Position numbers and translations under genes: made by a program. Under the pieces are notes generated by a model, which did not search any database, was not told the origin of the DNA, and saw only the letters and a program-made list of their open reading frames with translations. Source: Winogradskyella sediminis (GTDB lineage Bacteria > Bacteroidota > Bacteroidia > Flavobacteriales > Flavobacteriaceae). Taken from it: a DNA stretch of 64,000 nt. Position 1 is the first letter of the stretch; each line of letters starts with the position of its first letter. Location of the stretch: positions 475,606 through 539,605 of the forward strand of contig NZ_QUNH01000002.1 of the NCBI RefSeq assembly GCF_003387355.1, given 5' to 3'. Below, one piece after another: positions 17,625 to 25,432 of the stretch.

Positions 17625-18791
17625 ATGTCTAAACTATATTTCACAGAAGAGCACAATTTATTCCGAGAAAGCCTCAGGGATTTCTTAAACAAAGAGGTTG
17701 TACCACATATTGATAAATGGGAAGAAACGGGTCATATTGAGCGTTTCATCTGGAAAAAATTTGGCGATATGGGCTACTTTGGCCTTGCTACACCAGAAGC
17801 TTACGGTGGATTAGATTTAGATTTATTTTATACAGTTATTTTTTTAGAAGAGATGCAGCGTATTAACTCTGGAGGTTTTGCTGCAGCAATGTGGGCACAT
17901 ACTTATTTGGCTATGACGCACTTAAATAAAGAAGGAAACCATGAGCAAAAAGAAAAGTACTTAACGCCAAGTGCCCTTGGTGATGCAATTGGTTGTCTTT
18001 GTATAACGGAGCCGTTTGGTGGTAGTGATGTCGCAGGTATGCGAACCACAGCAATTAAAAAAGGTGATACTTATGTTATCAATGGTTCTAAAACCTTTAT
18101 TACAAATGGAGTTTATAGCGATTATTTGGTTGTCGCTGCTAAAACAAATCCAGAATTAGGAAATAAAGGAATTAGCATTTTTGTAATGGATAGAGATACA
18201 CCAGGTATTTCTGCAACAAAATTAGATAAGTTAGGTTGGAGAGCTTCAGATACGGGCGAAATTGCTTTTGATAATGTAGAGATTCCGGCTTCAAACCTTA
18301 TGGGAAAAGAGAATCAAGGTTTTCCATATATTATGCAACATTTTGCTTTAGAGCGATTAATCATGGGAGTCAATGCGCATGCAAGAGCAGAATATGCCTT
18401 AGAATATGCGAAACAATATATGTCTGAAAGAACCGCTTTTGGAAGAACCATAGATAAGTTTCAGGCGTTAAGACACACTTATGCAGATTGCGAAACGCAA
18501 ATGGAAATTTGCAAACAATTTAACTACTATGTTGCTAAGCGATTAGATATGGGAGAGTATGTGGTAAAAGAAGCAACAATGTCTAAGTTACAATCCACAA
18601 AAATGGCAGATGATGTTATTTATCAATGTTTACAATTTTTAGGTGGCTATGGTTATATGGAAGAATACCCTTTAGCTCGTATGTCTAGAGACAGTCGTTT
18701 AGGACCAATAGGAGGTGGAACTTCTGAGATATTGAAAGAAATTATTGCAAAAATGGTAATTGATAATAAAGATTATAAACCATCGACATAA
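17625..18791 (+). CDS. Acyl-CoA dehydrogenase
   Basis: A 388-aa flavoprotein of the acyl-CoA dehydrogenase family (alpha-beta-alpha fold, FAD). CLCITEPFGGSDVAGMRTTA at 124-143 and QFLGGYGYMEEYPLARMSRD near 337-356 are the family signatures. In medium-chain enzymes the base is a Glu just before GTxxI; here that site is Gly (GPIGGGTSEI). E243 in the helix HFALERLIMG occupies the place of the base used by long-chain and isovaleryl-CoA enzymes, so a branched or long substrate is plausible. It is a single gene with a terminator and a possible -7 element. Confidence 0.92.
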   Translation: MSKLYFTEEHNLFRESLRDFLNKEVVPHIDKWEETGHIERFIWKKFGDMGYFGLATPEAYGGLDLDLFYTVIFLEEMQRINSGGFAAAMWAHTYLAMTHLNKEGNHEQKEKYLTPSALGDAIGCLCITEPFGGSDVAGMRTTAIKKGDTYVINGSKTFITNGVYSDYLVVAAKTNPELGNKGISIFVMDRDTPGISATKLDKLGWRASDTGEIAFDNVEIPASNLMGKENQGFPYIMQHFALERLIMGVNAHARAEYALEYAKQYMSERTAFGRTIDKFQALRHTYADCETQMEICKQFNYYVAKRLDMGEYVVKEATMSKLQSTKMADDVIYQCLQFLGGYGYMEEYPLARMSRDSRLGPIGGGTSEILKEIIAKMVIDNKDYKPST

Positions 18792-18816
18792 AGACTTATT
18801 ATCTTTCATAAAATTA

Positions 18817-18843
18817 AAATCCTGCACTTAGCAGGATTTTTTT
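18817..18843 (+). terminator. Rho-independent terminator
   Basis: A 9-bp stem, AAATCCTGC (18817-18825)/GCAGGATTT (18831-18839), with the loop ACTTA and a T run. Confidence 0.9.
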
Positions 18844-18905
18844 ATGGTTCTATTCAATATAAGTAGAAGTTAATAGTTATATTTAAAATTCATCAAATAC
18901 GTAGA

Positions 18906-19796
18906 ATGAGTCTTCAGTCGTTTTCAGATTATTTATTATTAGAAAAGTCCTATTCTAAGCATACTGTTTTGGCTTATACTAGTGATGTTGAAAATTTTCA
19001 AGAGTTCTTAAATAAATACCATAATAGGCTTAGTGTAAAAGATGTAGGGTATTCGGAGTTGAGGCAATGGATTGTAGCATTGGTAGATCAAAAGATTTCT
19101 AATAGAACTATAAATAGAAAAGTATCATCGCTTAATACGTATTTTAAATTTTTATTGAAAACAGAAGATATTGATACTAATCCTTTAAAAAAGCATAAGG
19201 CTTTAAAAGTAGGGAAGAAGGTGCAGCTTCCTTTTTCAGAACAAGAATTACGATTGGTTCTTGAAAGTGCTATTATCGTTCAAGATTTTGAAAGTGCTAG
19301 AGATCATTTAATCGTAGAATTGTTTTACACCACAGGAATTAGACGTATTGAACTTGTAAATTTAAAACTATCCGATATAGATAATGCTAACCGTCAAATA
19401 AAAGTGATTGGTAAGCGTCATAAAGAACGCTACATTCCTTTACTAGAATCAATATCTCTGTCCATAAAGCGCTATTTAAGGTATCGAAGTGAATTAGAGA
19501 AGATTGATGATAAAGAGGTTTTGTTTTTAACAAAAAAAGGACTTAAAATTTACGAAAAGCTTGTTTACAGAATAATAAATAAGTATTTTAGTATAGCATC
19601 TACAAAAGCAAAATGTAGTCCTCATGTTTTAAGGCATTCGTTTGCAACGCATCTACTAAACCAAGGTGCAGATTTAAATGCAATAAAAGAACTTCTTGGT
19701 CACACCAGTTTAGCTGCAACTCAAGTATATACACATAATAGTATAGCTGAATTAAGAAAAGTACATGCCAAGGCACACCCAAGAAGTCAACGTTAA
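18906..19796 (+). CDS. Tyrosine recombinase, XerC/XerD family
   Basis: A 296-aa site-specific recombinase. The N-terminal SAM-like core-binding domain (1-88) precedes the catalytic domain with the full set of residues: R146 (TTGIRRIEL), K170, H240 and R243 (SPHVLRHSFATHLL), H266 (LLGHTSLAATQVY) and the nucleophile Y275. Length and sequence fit chromosomal Xer recombinases that resolve chromosome dimers at dif rather than a phage integrase. It sits next to hpf and the tRNA-tuf cluster, a stable core location. XerC and XerD cannot be separated by eye. Confidence 0.9.
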   Translation: MSLQSFSDYLLLEKSYSKHTVLAYTSDVENFQEFLNKYHNRLSVKDVGYSELRQWIVALVDQKISNRTINRKVSSLNTYFKFLLKTEDIDTNPLKKHKALKVGKKVQLPFSEQELRLVLESAIIVQDFESARDHLIVELFYTTGIRRIELVNLKLSDIDNANRQIKVIGKRHKERYIPLLESISLSIKRYLRYRSELEKIDDKEVLFLTKKGLKIYEKLVYRIINKYFSIASTKAKCSPHVLRHSFATHLLNQGADLNAIKELLGHTSLAATQVYTHNSIAELRKVHAKAHPRSQR

Positions 19797-19814
19797 GCTA
19801 GGCTTAGCTTTTTA
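19795..19814 (+). terminator. Short stem-loop at the xer stop codon
   Basis: AAGCTA (19795-19800) and TAGCTT (19805-19810) with a 4-base loop, then TTTATA. Weak and overlapping the stop, so read-through into hpf is likely. Confidence 0.35.
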
Positions 19815-19870
19815 TAAATCCGTGTTAGATTAAATTCTTAACACATATGTTTAACTTAAAAAATAACTAA

Positions 19871-20173
19871 ATGAAAGTAAACACTCAATCCGTAAATTTT
19901 ACAGCAGATAGTAAGCTCATTGACTTTATTCAAAAACGTATGGATAAGTTAGATATGTTTTATGATAAAATCATTCAATCCGATGTGTATTTAAAAGTAG
20001 AAAACACAAGTGATAAAGAAAATAAAATATTTGAAGCAAAGGTCAGTGTGCCAGGTGATAGTTTTATAGTAAAGAAGCAATGCAAAACTTTTGAAGAAGG
20101 TACAGACTCTGCAATTGCATCTTTAGAAAGACAAATAAAAAAGCGTAAAGAAAAATTAAGAGCACATATTTAA
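19871..20173 (+). CDS. hpf: Ribosome hibernation promoting factor, short form
   Basis: A 100-aa HPF/RaiA protein. It has the beta-alpha-beta-beta-beta-alpha layout with VNTQSVNFTADSKLIDFIQK at the start, SDVYLKVE in the middle and the basic helix SAIASLERQIKKRKEKLRAHI at the end, which occupies the tRNA and mRNA sites of the 30S subunit in the family. It lacks the C-terminal dimerisation domain of long HPF, so it should act as short HPF or YfiA does. It lies between the xer gene and the promoter of the tRNA-tuf cluster. Confidence 0.9.
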   Translation: MKVNTQSVNFTADSKLIDFIQKRMDKLDMFYDKIIQSDVYLKVENTSDKENKIFEAKVSVPGDSFIVKKQCKTFEEGTDSAIASLERQIKKRKEKLRAHI

Positions 20174-20191
20174 ATTTTTTTTAAAAAATGT

Positions 20192-20221
20192 TTTGTTTAG
20201 AAAAATAAAATCTTACATTTG
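20192..20221 (+). promoter_or_regulatory. Promoter of the tRNA-tuf cluster
   Basis: TTTG at 20192-20195, an 18-bp spacer and TACATTTG at 20214-20221 match the Bacteroidota consensus exactly in both elements. Transcription would start near 20225 and read through four tRNA genes, perhaps into tuf. Confidence 0.75.
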
Positions 20222-20223
20222 CA

Positions 20224-20249
20224 GTCCGTTAGAAATAGCGGGCTTTTTT
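20224..20249 (+). terminator. Terminator-like hairpin at the very start of the tRNA transcript
   Basis: GTCCGTT (20224-20230) pairs with AGCGGGC (20237-20243), with two G-T pairs and the loop AGAAAT, followed directly by six T residues. Its left arm coincides with the predicted +1, so it could act as an early attenuator or a 5' stability stem. Confidence 0.5.
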
Positions 20250-20284
20250 ATGGTTCGTTTTTGACGGTAAAAAAGTAAGAAAAA

Positions 20285-20358
20285 GCCGATGTAGCTCAGC
20301 TGGCTAGAGCAGCTGATTTGTAATCAGCAGGTCGTGGGTTCGAGTCCCTCCATCGGCT
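20285..20358 (+). tRNA. tRNA-Thr (anticodon TGT)
   Basis: 74 nt with a complete cloverleaf: acceptor GCCGATG/CATCGGC, anticodon stem GCTGA/TCAGC around the loop TTTGTAA, and T arm GTGGGTTCGAGTCCC. CCA is not encoded. It reads ACN codons ending in A. First of four tRNA genes before tuf, and identical over all 74 bases to the copy at 38628. Confidence 0.97.
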
Positions 20359-20418
20359 CTTTTAGAAGTTAATTCATAGATTAGCTTTTAAATGTTGAAA
20401 TTTTGAATTTAAAGTTTT

Positions 20419-20500
<82 letters not shown>

Positions 20501-20650
20501 CAAAAGATTTTTTATAATTAGTAAATAAAAGTTTTATCTTTGCATGCTGAAAGTAAAAAATAATTAGATTTGGTAATTGTTTTGCGTATTGTAAAGTAAT
20601 TGTTTTTGAAATATTGAAACCCATTAATTAAGTAAGATTAATTAAGAAAT

Positions 20651-20723
20651 GCGAGAGTAGCTCAGTTGGTAGAGCGTCAGCCTTCCAAGCTGAATGTCGC
20701 CGGTTCGAACCCGGTCTCTCGCT
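20651..20723 (+). tRNA. tRNA-Gly (anticodon TCC)
   Basis: 73 nt. Acceptor GCGAGAG/CTCTCGC, anticodon stem TCAGC/GCTGA and loop CTTCCAA. The 150-base gap before it contains only A+T-rich linker. Confidence 0.97.
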
Positions 20724-20796
20724 CTAAAAAATTTGCGAATTAAGACGCGTGATTTTCACTTCGTAAATCTAACCAATCGGTAATCGTAAATGAAAA

Positions 20797-20868
20797 GCCG
20801 GTGTAGCTCAGGGGTAGAGCGTTTCCTTGGTAAGGAAGAGGTCACGAGTTCAAATCTCGTCATTGGCT
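20797..20868 (+). tRNA. tRNA-Thr (anticodon GGT)
   Basis: 72 nt. Acceptor GCCGGTG/CATTGGC (two G-T pairs), anticodon stem TTTCC/GGAAG and loop TTGGTAA. Last tRNA before tuf; the order Thr-Tyr-Gly-Thr-tuf is the same as in the E. coli tufB operon. Confidence 0.96.
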
Positions 20869-20940
20869 CTTTTTTTCTAAGAATAGATTAGAATAATAAT
20901 TGAACACTAATAATATAATTAAGATTAAAATAAATTAAAC

Positions 20941-22128
20941 ATGGCAAAGGCAACTTTCGATCGTTCAAAACCACACTTAAACATAGGTACTATTGGACAC
21001 GTAGATCACGGTAAGACAACTTTAACTGCTGCTATTACTAAAGTATTAGCTGATGCAGGTTTATCAGAAGCAAGATCATTTGATACAATTGATAACGCTC
21101 CAGAAGAAAAAGAAAGAGGTATTACAATTAATACATCTCACGTAGAATATCAAACAGCTAATCGTCACTACGCTCACGTTGACTGTCCAGGTCACGCCGA
21201 TTACGTAAAGAACATGGTAACTGGTGCTGCGCAAATGGATGGTGCTATTTTAGTAGTAGCTGCTACTGATGGGCCAATGCCACAAACTCGTGAACACATC
21301 TTGTTAGGACGCCAGGTAGGTATTCCTCGTATCGTTGTTTTCTTAAACAAAGTTGATATGGTTGATGATGAAGAGCTTTTAGAGTTAGTAGACATGGAAG
21401 TTAGAGATTTATTAAACTTCTACGAATACGATGGTGATAATGGACCTGTTGTTTCTGGTTCTGCTCTTGGAGCACTTAACGGTGAGCAAAAATGGGTTGA
21501 TACTGTAATGGAATTAATGGAAGCAGTTGATAACTGGATTGAAGAGCCAACTCGTGATATGGATAAGCCTTTCTTAATGCCTATCGAAGATGTATTCTCA
21601 ATTACTGGTCGTGGTACTGTTGCAACTGGTCGTATTGAAACTGGTGTAGCTAATACAGGTGATCCTGTAGAAATTATTGGTATGGGTGCTGAGAAATTAA
21701 CATCTACTATTACTGGTATTGAAATGTTCCGTCAGATTTTAGATAGAGGTGAAGCTGGTGATAACGCTGGTATCTTATTAAGAGGTATTGAGAAATCTCA
21801 AATCTCTAGAGGTATGGTAATTACTAAGCCAGGATCTGTAACACCACACGCTAAATTTAAAGCTGAGGTATATATCCTTAAAAAAGAAGAAGGTGGACGT
21901 CATACTCCATTCCATAATAACTACCGTCCTCAGTTCTACGTACGTACAACTGACGTAACTGGAAACATTGCGCTTCCTGATGGAGTTGAAATGGTAATGC
22001 CTGGTGATAACTTAACAATTACTGTTGAGTTGATTAACACAATTGCAATGAACGTAGGTTTACGTTTCGCTATCCGTGAAGGTGGTAGAACAGTTGGTGC
22101 TGGTCAGGTAACTGAGATTTTAGACTAA
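20941..22128 (+). CDS. tuf: Elongation factor Tu
   Basis: 395 aa, essentially full family length. The GTPase motifs are intact: GHVDHGKT at 19-26, RGITIN in switch I, DCPGHADY in switch II, NKVD, and SGSALG for the guanine-specificity loop; domains 2 and 3 follow. EF-Tu carries aminoacyl-tRNA to the ribosomal A site. Codon use shifts toward well-translated codons relative to its neighbours (many GGT, CGT and TTC). It begins 72 bases after tRNA-Thr(GGT) without a visible promoter of its own, so co-transcription with the tRNAs is likely. Confidence 0.98.
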   Translation: MAKATFDRSKPHLNIGTIGHVDHGKTTLTAAITKVLADAGLSEARSFDTIDNAPEEKERGITINTSHVEYQTANRHYAHVDCPGHADYVKNMVTGAAQMDGAILVVAATDGPMPQTREHILLGRQVGIPRIVVFLNKVDMVDDEELLELVDMEVRDLLNFYEYDGDNGPVVSGSALGALNGEQKWVDTVMELMEAVDNWIEEPTRDMDKPFLMPIEDVFSITGRGTVATGRIETGVANTGDPVEIIGMGAEKLTSTITGIEMFRQILDRGEAGDNAGILLRGIEKSQISRGMVITKPGSVTPHAKFKAEVYILKKEEGGRHTPFHNNYRPQFYVRTTDVTGNIALPDGVEMVMPGDNLTITVELINTIAMNVGLRFAIREGGRTVGAGQVTEILD

Positions 22129-22152
22129 ACTATATAGTTGAAATAATTAATT

Positions 22153-22180
22153 AAGGTGTCTCGATATTTCGGGACGCCTT
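22153..22180 (+). terminator. Stem-loop after tuf
   Basis: AAGGTGTC (22153-22160) pairs with GACGCCTT (22173-22180), one G-T pair. It is followed by GATTATTG, not a T run, so it may stabilise the 3' end or allow partial read-through to secE rather than stop transcription. Confidence 0.5.
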
Positions 22181-22242
22181 GATTATTGTTTATACGTTTT
22201 TCTCTTCTGGTGTAAGTTAGATTTATAGAGGAAAATTATAAT

Positions 22243-22315
22243 ACGGGTTTAGCTCAGTTGGTAGAGCACTGGTCTCCAAAACCAGGTGTCGTGAGTTCGA
22301 GTCTCTCAACCCGTG
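22243..22315 (+). tRNA. tRNA-Trp (anticodon CCA)
   Basis: 73 nt. Acceptor ACGGGTT/AACCCGT, anticodon stem CTGGT/ACCAG and loop CTCCAAA. It sits between tuf and secE, a common bacterial placement. An element one base from the -7 consensus (TAGATTTA, 22218-22225) lies 17 bases ahead. Confidence 0.97.
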
Positions 22316-22368
22316 CGAAAATAATAGAATTGGATTATTTTTTAATCCTTAATAAAAGTAATAATCAA

Positions 22369-22563
22369 ATGGCAGGATTAGTAACATATATAAAAGAATC
22401 GTTTGGCGAGTTAAAGAACAATGTGTCATGGACACCATGGCCAGAAGCTCAAAGATTAACAGTGATTGTTGCTGTGTTTTCAATTATATTTTCTTTAGCT
22501 ATTTGGGGAGTGGATACTGTGTTTAGTAGAGCGGTAAAAGCTTATTTTGATTTTATTCACTAA
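22369..22563 (+). CDS. secE: Preprotein translocase subunit SecE
   Basis: 64 aa from the ATG at 22369. A longer in-frame reading back to 22258 is rejected because it runs through the tRNA-Trp gene. The amphipathic start (YIKESFGELKNNVSWTPWPEAQRLT) matches the conserved SecE helix that lies on the membrane, followed by one TM segment at about 29-48 and a short periplasmic tail. SecE clamps SecY in the translocon. The gene leads into nusG after 20 bases, as in most bacteria. Confidence 0.93.
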   Translation: MAGLVTYIKESFGELKNNVSWTPWPEAQRLTVIVAVFSIIFSLAIWGVDTVFSRAVKAYFDFIH

Positions 22564-22583
22564 CAATTATACAACAAGAGAGT

Positions 22584-23129
22584 ATGTCTGATAAAAAATG
22601 GTATGTTGTTAGAGCGGTAAGTGGTCAAGAAAATAAAATTAAAGCCTACATTGAAAATGAAATTTCAAGATTAGGTTTAGATGATTTTGTAGATCAAGTT
22701 CTAGTCCCAACCGAAAAAGTAATTCAAATCCGTAACGGAAAAAAAATAAACAAGGAGAAAGTATATTTTCCTGGTTACATTATGGTACAAGCCAACCTAA
22801 GTGGTGAGATACCTCATATTATTAAATCGATAACAAATGTTATTGGTTTCTTAGGCGAAACTAAAGGTGGAGATCCTGTGCCATTAAGACAGTCTGAAGT
22901 TAATAGAATGTTAGGTAAGGTAGATGAATTGTCTGTCGAAGCTGATGCTAATGTAGCAATTCCATTTACTAAAGGAGAAACTGTTAAAGTTATCGATGGT
23001 CCATTCAATGGTTTTGATGGTACAATCGAAAAAATTAATGAAGAAAAACGTAAGCTTGAAGTAATGGTTAAGATATTTGGAAGAAAGACACCATTAGAGT
23101 TAAGCTATATGCAAGTAGAAAAAGTTTAA
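22584..23129 (+). CDS. nusG: Transcription termination/antitermination protein NusG
   Basis: 181 aa. The NGN domain (about 1-110) starts KWYVVRAVSGQENKIKAYIE and contains VYFPGYIMVQ. The KOW domain (about 128-181) carries the loop GETVKVIDGPFNGFDGTIEKIN and ends ELSYMQVEKV. NusG bridges RNA polymerase and, through KOW, Rho or ribosomal S10. Standard position between secE and rplK. Confidence 0.97.
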   Translation: MSDKKWYVVRAVSGQENKIKAYIENEISRLGLDDFVDQVLVPTEKVIQIRNGKKINKEKVYFPGYIMVQANLSGEIPHIIKSITNVIGFLGETKGGDPVPLRQSEVNRMLGKVDELSVEADANVAIPFTKGETVKVIDGPFNGFDGTIEKINEEKRKLEVMVKIFGRKTPLELSYMQVEKV

Positions 23130-23150
23130 TAATTGTTACATAAAGAGCGT

Positions 23151-23177
23151 ATTATCTATGCTTCCATAATAGATAAT
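23151..23177 (+). promoter_or_regulatory. Stem-loop in the rplK leader
   Basis: A perfect 9-bp stem, ATTATCTAT (23151-23159)/ATAGATAAT (23169-23177), 19 bases before the rplK ATG. It stands where L1 autoregulatory leaders occur in other bacteria, but no L1-binding consensus is recognisable, so the role is open. Confidence 0.4.
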
Positions 23178-23195
23178 CGTAATAAACACTAAGAA

Positions 23196-23636
23196 ATGGC
23201 AAAAGAAATAGACAAAGTAGTTAAACTACAAGTTCGGGGAGGTGCTGCGAATCCATCGCCACCGGTAGGACCCGCTTTAGGTGCCGCTGGAGTTAACATC
23301 ATGGAGTTCTGTAAGCAATTTAATGCTAGAACTCAAGATAAAGCTGGTAAAGTTTTACCAGTTGCAATATCTGTTTACAAAGACAAATCATTTGACTTTG
23401 TAATTAAGACTCCTCCAGCAGCAGTACAATTATTAGAAGCGGCCAAACTAAAGAAAGGATCAGGAGAACCAAACCGACGTAAAGTAGCAAAAGTAACTTG
23501 GGACCAAGTTAAAGCGATTGCTGAAGACAAAATGGCAGATTTAAATGCCTTTGAAATCGGTTCAGCTATGAAAATGGTTGCCGGTACAGCAAGATCAATG
23601 GGTATCACTGTTAAAGGAGGAGAAGCTCCAAACTAA
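23196..23636 (+). CDS. rplK: 50S ribosomal protein L11
   Basis: 146 aa, the usual length. The N-terminal domain has [21 protein letters not shown], the proline-containing linker region that meets release factors and thiopeptides. The C-terminal rRNA-binding domain ends with [13 protein letters not shown]. It forms the GTPase-associated stalk base with 23S rRNA. Ten bases separate it from rplA. Confidence 0.98.
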   Translation: MAKEIDKVVKLQVRGGAANPSPPVGPALGAAGVNIMEFCKQFNARTQDKAGKVLPVAISVYKDKSFDFVIKTPPAAVQLLEAAKLKKGSGEPNRRKVAKVTWDQVKAIAEDKMADLNAFEIGSAMKMVAGTARSMGITVKGGEAPN

Positions 23637-23646
23637 ATTTTTAGAA

Positions 23647-24336
23647 ATGGCAAGATTAACAAAGAAGCAGAAAGAAGCAAGAGCAAAGGTTGATAGTAAC
23701 AAAACTTACTCTTTAGAAGAAGCTTCAGCTTTACTAAAAGAAATTACATATACAAAGTTTGATGCTTCTGTAGATTTAGCGATCAGATTAGGTGTCGATC
23801 CACGTAAAGCCAATCAAATGGTACGTGGTGTAGTTTCATTACCGCACGGTACGGGTAAAGACATGAAGGTTCTTGCGCTTGTAACTCCAGATAAAGAAGC
23901 AGAAGCTAAAGAAGCAGGTGCTGATTATGTTGGGTTAGATGAATACTTACAGAAAATTAAAGAAGGTTGGACAGACGTTGACGTTATCGTTACGATGCCA
24001 AGCATAATGGGTAAGTTAGGACCATTAGGTAGAGTATTAGGACCAAGAGGTCTTATGCCAAATCCTAAGACTGGTACAGTAACTATGGATGTAGCTAAAG
24101 CAGTTGCAGAAGTAAAAGCTGGTAAGATAGATTTTAAAGTAGATAAAACAGGTATTGTACATGCACCAATTGGTAAAGCATCGTTTAGTACTGATAAAAT
24201 TGTTGGGAATGCTCAAGAATTATTATCTACAATTATGAAGTTAAAACCAACTGCGTCTAAAGGAACTTACGTAAAGAGCATTTATATGTCTAGTACAATG
24301 AGTCCAAGTATATCAGTTGATACAAAAATAGGATAG
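23647..24336 (+). CDS. rplA: 50S ribosomal protein L1
   Basis: 229 aa from the ATG at 23647. An upstream in-frame Met at 23578 would overlap rplK and is not conserved-looking, so it is rejected. Typical segments are [43 protein letters not shown] and [14 protein letters not shown]1 forms the mobile E-site stalk and in many bacteria represses this operon at the rplK leader. Confidence 0.97.
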   Translation: MARLTKKQKEARAKVDSNKTYSLEEASALLKEITYTKFDASVDLAIRLGVDPRKANQMVRGVVSLPHGTGKDMKVLALVTPDKEAEAKEAGADYVGLDEYLQKIKEGWTDVDVIVTMPSIMGKLGPLGRVLGPRGLMPNPKTGTVTMDVAKAVAEVKAGKIDFKVDKTGIVHAPIGKASFSTDKIVGNAQELLSTIMKLKPTASKGTYVKSIYMSSTMSPSISVDTKIG

Positions 24337-24355
24337 TAGTTAAACTTAGAATATT

Positions 24356-24877
24356 ATGACAAGAGAAGAAAAATCCCAAGTAATTGAAGAGTTGACTGCT
24401 CAATTAGCAGATAATACAAATATCTATTTAACTGATATTTCTGGATTAGATGCAGTAGCCACTTCAAATTTAAGAAGAGCCTGTTTTAAAGCTAACATAA
24501 AATTAGCAGTTGTAAAGAATACACTTTTAGAGAAAGCAATGGAGGCATCGGATAAAGAATTCGGTGATTTACCTGAGACTTTAAAAGGAAATACATCAGT
24601 AATGTATTCTGAAACAGGAAACGGACCAGCTAAAGTAATTAAAGAATTCCGTAAAAAATCTGAAAAACCTTTATTAAAAGGAGCATTTATTGAGGAGTCA
24701 ATTTACATTGGTGACGATTTATTAGATACATTAGTAGAGATCAAGTCAAGAGAAGAACTTATTGGTGAAATTGTAGGCTTACTGCAGTCTCCTGCTAAGA
24801 ATGTTATCTCAGCACTTAAATCTAGTGGTGGTAAAATCGCAGGTATCGTTAAAACATTATCCGAAAGAGAAGGATAA
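24356..24877 (+). CDS. rplJ: 50S ribosomal protein L10
   Basis: 173 aa. It starts TREEKSQVIEELTAQL and contains DISGLDAVATSNLRRACFKANIKLAVVKNTLLEKA, the rRNA-binding N-terminal part. The C-terminal helix, which anchors L7/L12 dimers, is present (LLQSPAKNVISALKSSGGKIAGIVKTL). Nineteen bases separate it from rplA, too short for an L10 autoregulatory leader of the E. coli kind. Confidence 0.97.
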   Translation: MTREEKSQVIEELTAQLADNTNIYLTDISGLDAVATSNLRRACFKANIKLAVVKNTLLEKAMEASDKEFGDLPETLKGNTSVMYSETGNGPAKVIKEFRKKSEKPLLKGAFIEESIYIGDDLLDTLVEIKSREELIGEIVGLLQSPAKNVISALKSSGGKIAGIVKTLSEREG

Positions 24878-24935
24878 TTTTAAAATTACACAATAGAAAA
24901 TTATATTATAACACACATTATTAAACAATAGAAAA

Positions 24936-25310
24936 ATGGCAGATTTAAAAGATTTCGCAGAACAATTAGTTAACTTAACAGTAAAAGAAGTTAACGAATT
25001 AGCAACAATATTAAAAGATGAGTACGGTATCGAGCCTGCTGCTGCTGCAGTAGCTATGGCAGGTCCAGCTGCAGGTGGTGGAGACGCTGCTGAAGAGCAA
25101 ACTGAATTTGATGTTATTTTAAAAGCAGCAGGTGGTTCTAAACTAGCTGTAGTAAAATTAGTTAAAGAATTAACTGGTTTAGGTTTAAAAGAAGCTAAAG
25201 GTTTAGTTGATGATGCACCAAGTGCAATTAAAGAAGGTGTTTCTAAAGATGAAGCAGAAGCTTTAAAATCTCAATTAGAAGAGGCTGGAGCTGAGGTTGA
25301 GCTTAAATAA
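24936..25310 (+). CDS. rplL: 50S ribosomal protein L7/L12
   Basis: 124 aa: an N-terminal dimerisation helix (1-35), an Ala/Gly-rich hinge ([20 protein letters not shown]) and a C-terminal domain beginning [44 protein letters not shown], the factor-binding surface. It is followed by a strong hairpin before rpoB. Confidence 0.98.
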   Translation: MADLKDFAEQLVNLTVKEVNELATILKDEYGIEPAAAAVAMAGPAAGGGDAAEEQTEFDVILKAAGGSKLAVVKLVKELTGLGLKEAKGLVDDAPSAIKEGVSKDEAEALKSQLEEAGAEVELK

Positions 25311-25332
25311 GCTTACTCATTCAACAATACAA

Positions 25333-25373
25333 GGTTTAGGTCTGGAGTCGTACTCTAAGACCTAAACCCTTTT
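25333..25373 (+). terminator. Attenuator-like hairpin between rplL and rpoB
   Basis: A perfect 11-bp stem, GGTTTAGGTCT (25333-25343)/AGACCTAAACC (25358-25368), followed by CTTTTG. The short T run suggests partial termination, similar in place to the E. coli rplL-rpoB attenuator that sets the ratio of ribosomal protein to polymerase. Confidence 0.75.
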
Positions 25374-25432
25374 GTGTATATAAACGTTATATACATTTTT
25401 TAGTTTTTATTTTAATAAAATCTCGTTCATCA

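Noticed and set aside
18906..19796. Tyrosine recombinase next to tRNA genes as a sign of an integrated element
   Set aside because: No att-like repeats, cargo or phage genes; surrounding genes are core, and the protein is of chromosomal Xer length.
22258..22368. Upstream extension of secE through the tRNA-Trp gene
   Set aside because: The in-frame reading from 22258 translates tRNA sequence; the ATG at 22369 gives the normal SecE length and N-terminus.
23578..23646. Longer start for rplA inside rplK
   Set aside because: The extra 23 residues come from the out-of-frame rplK end; the ATG at 23647 fits L1 length and the usual gap.
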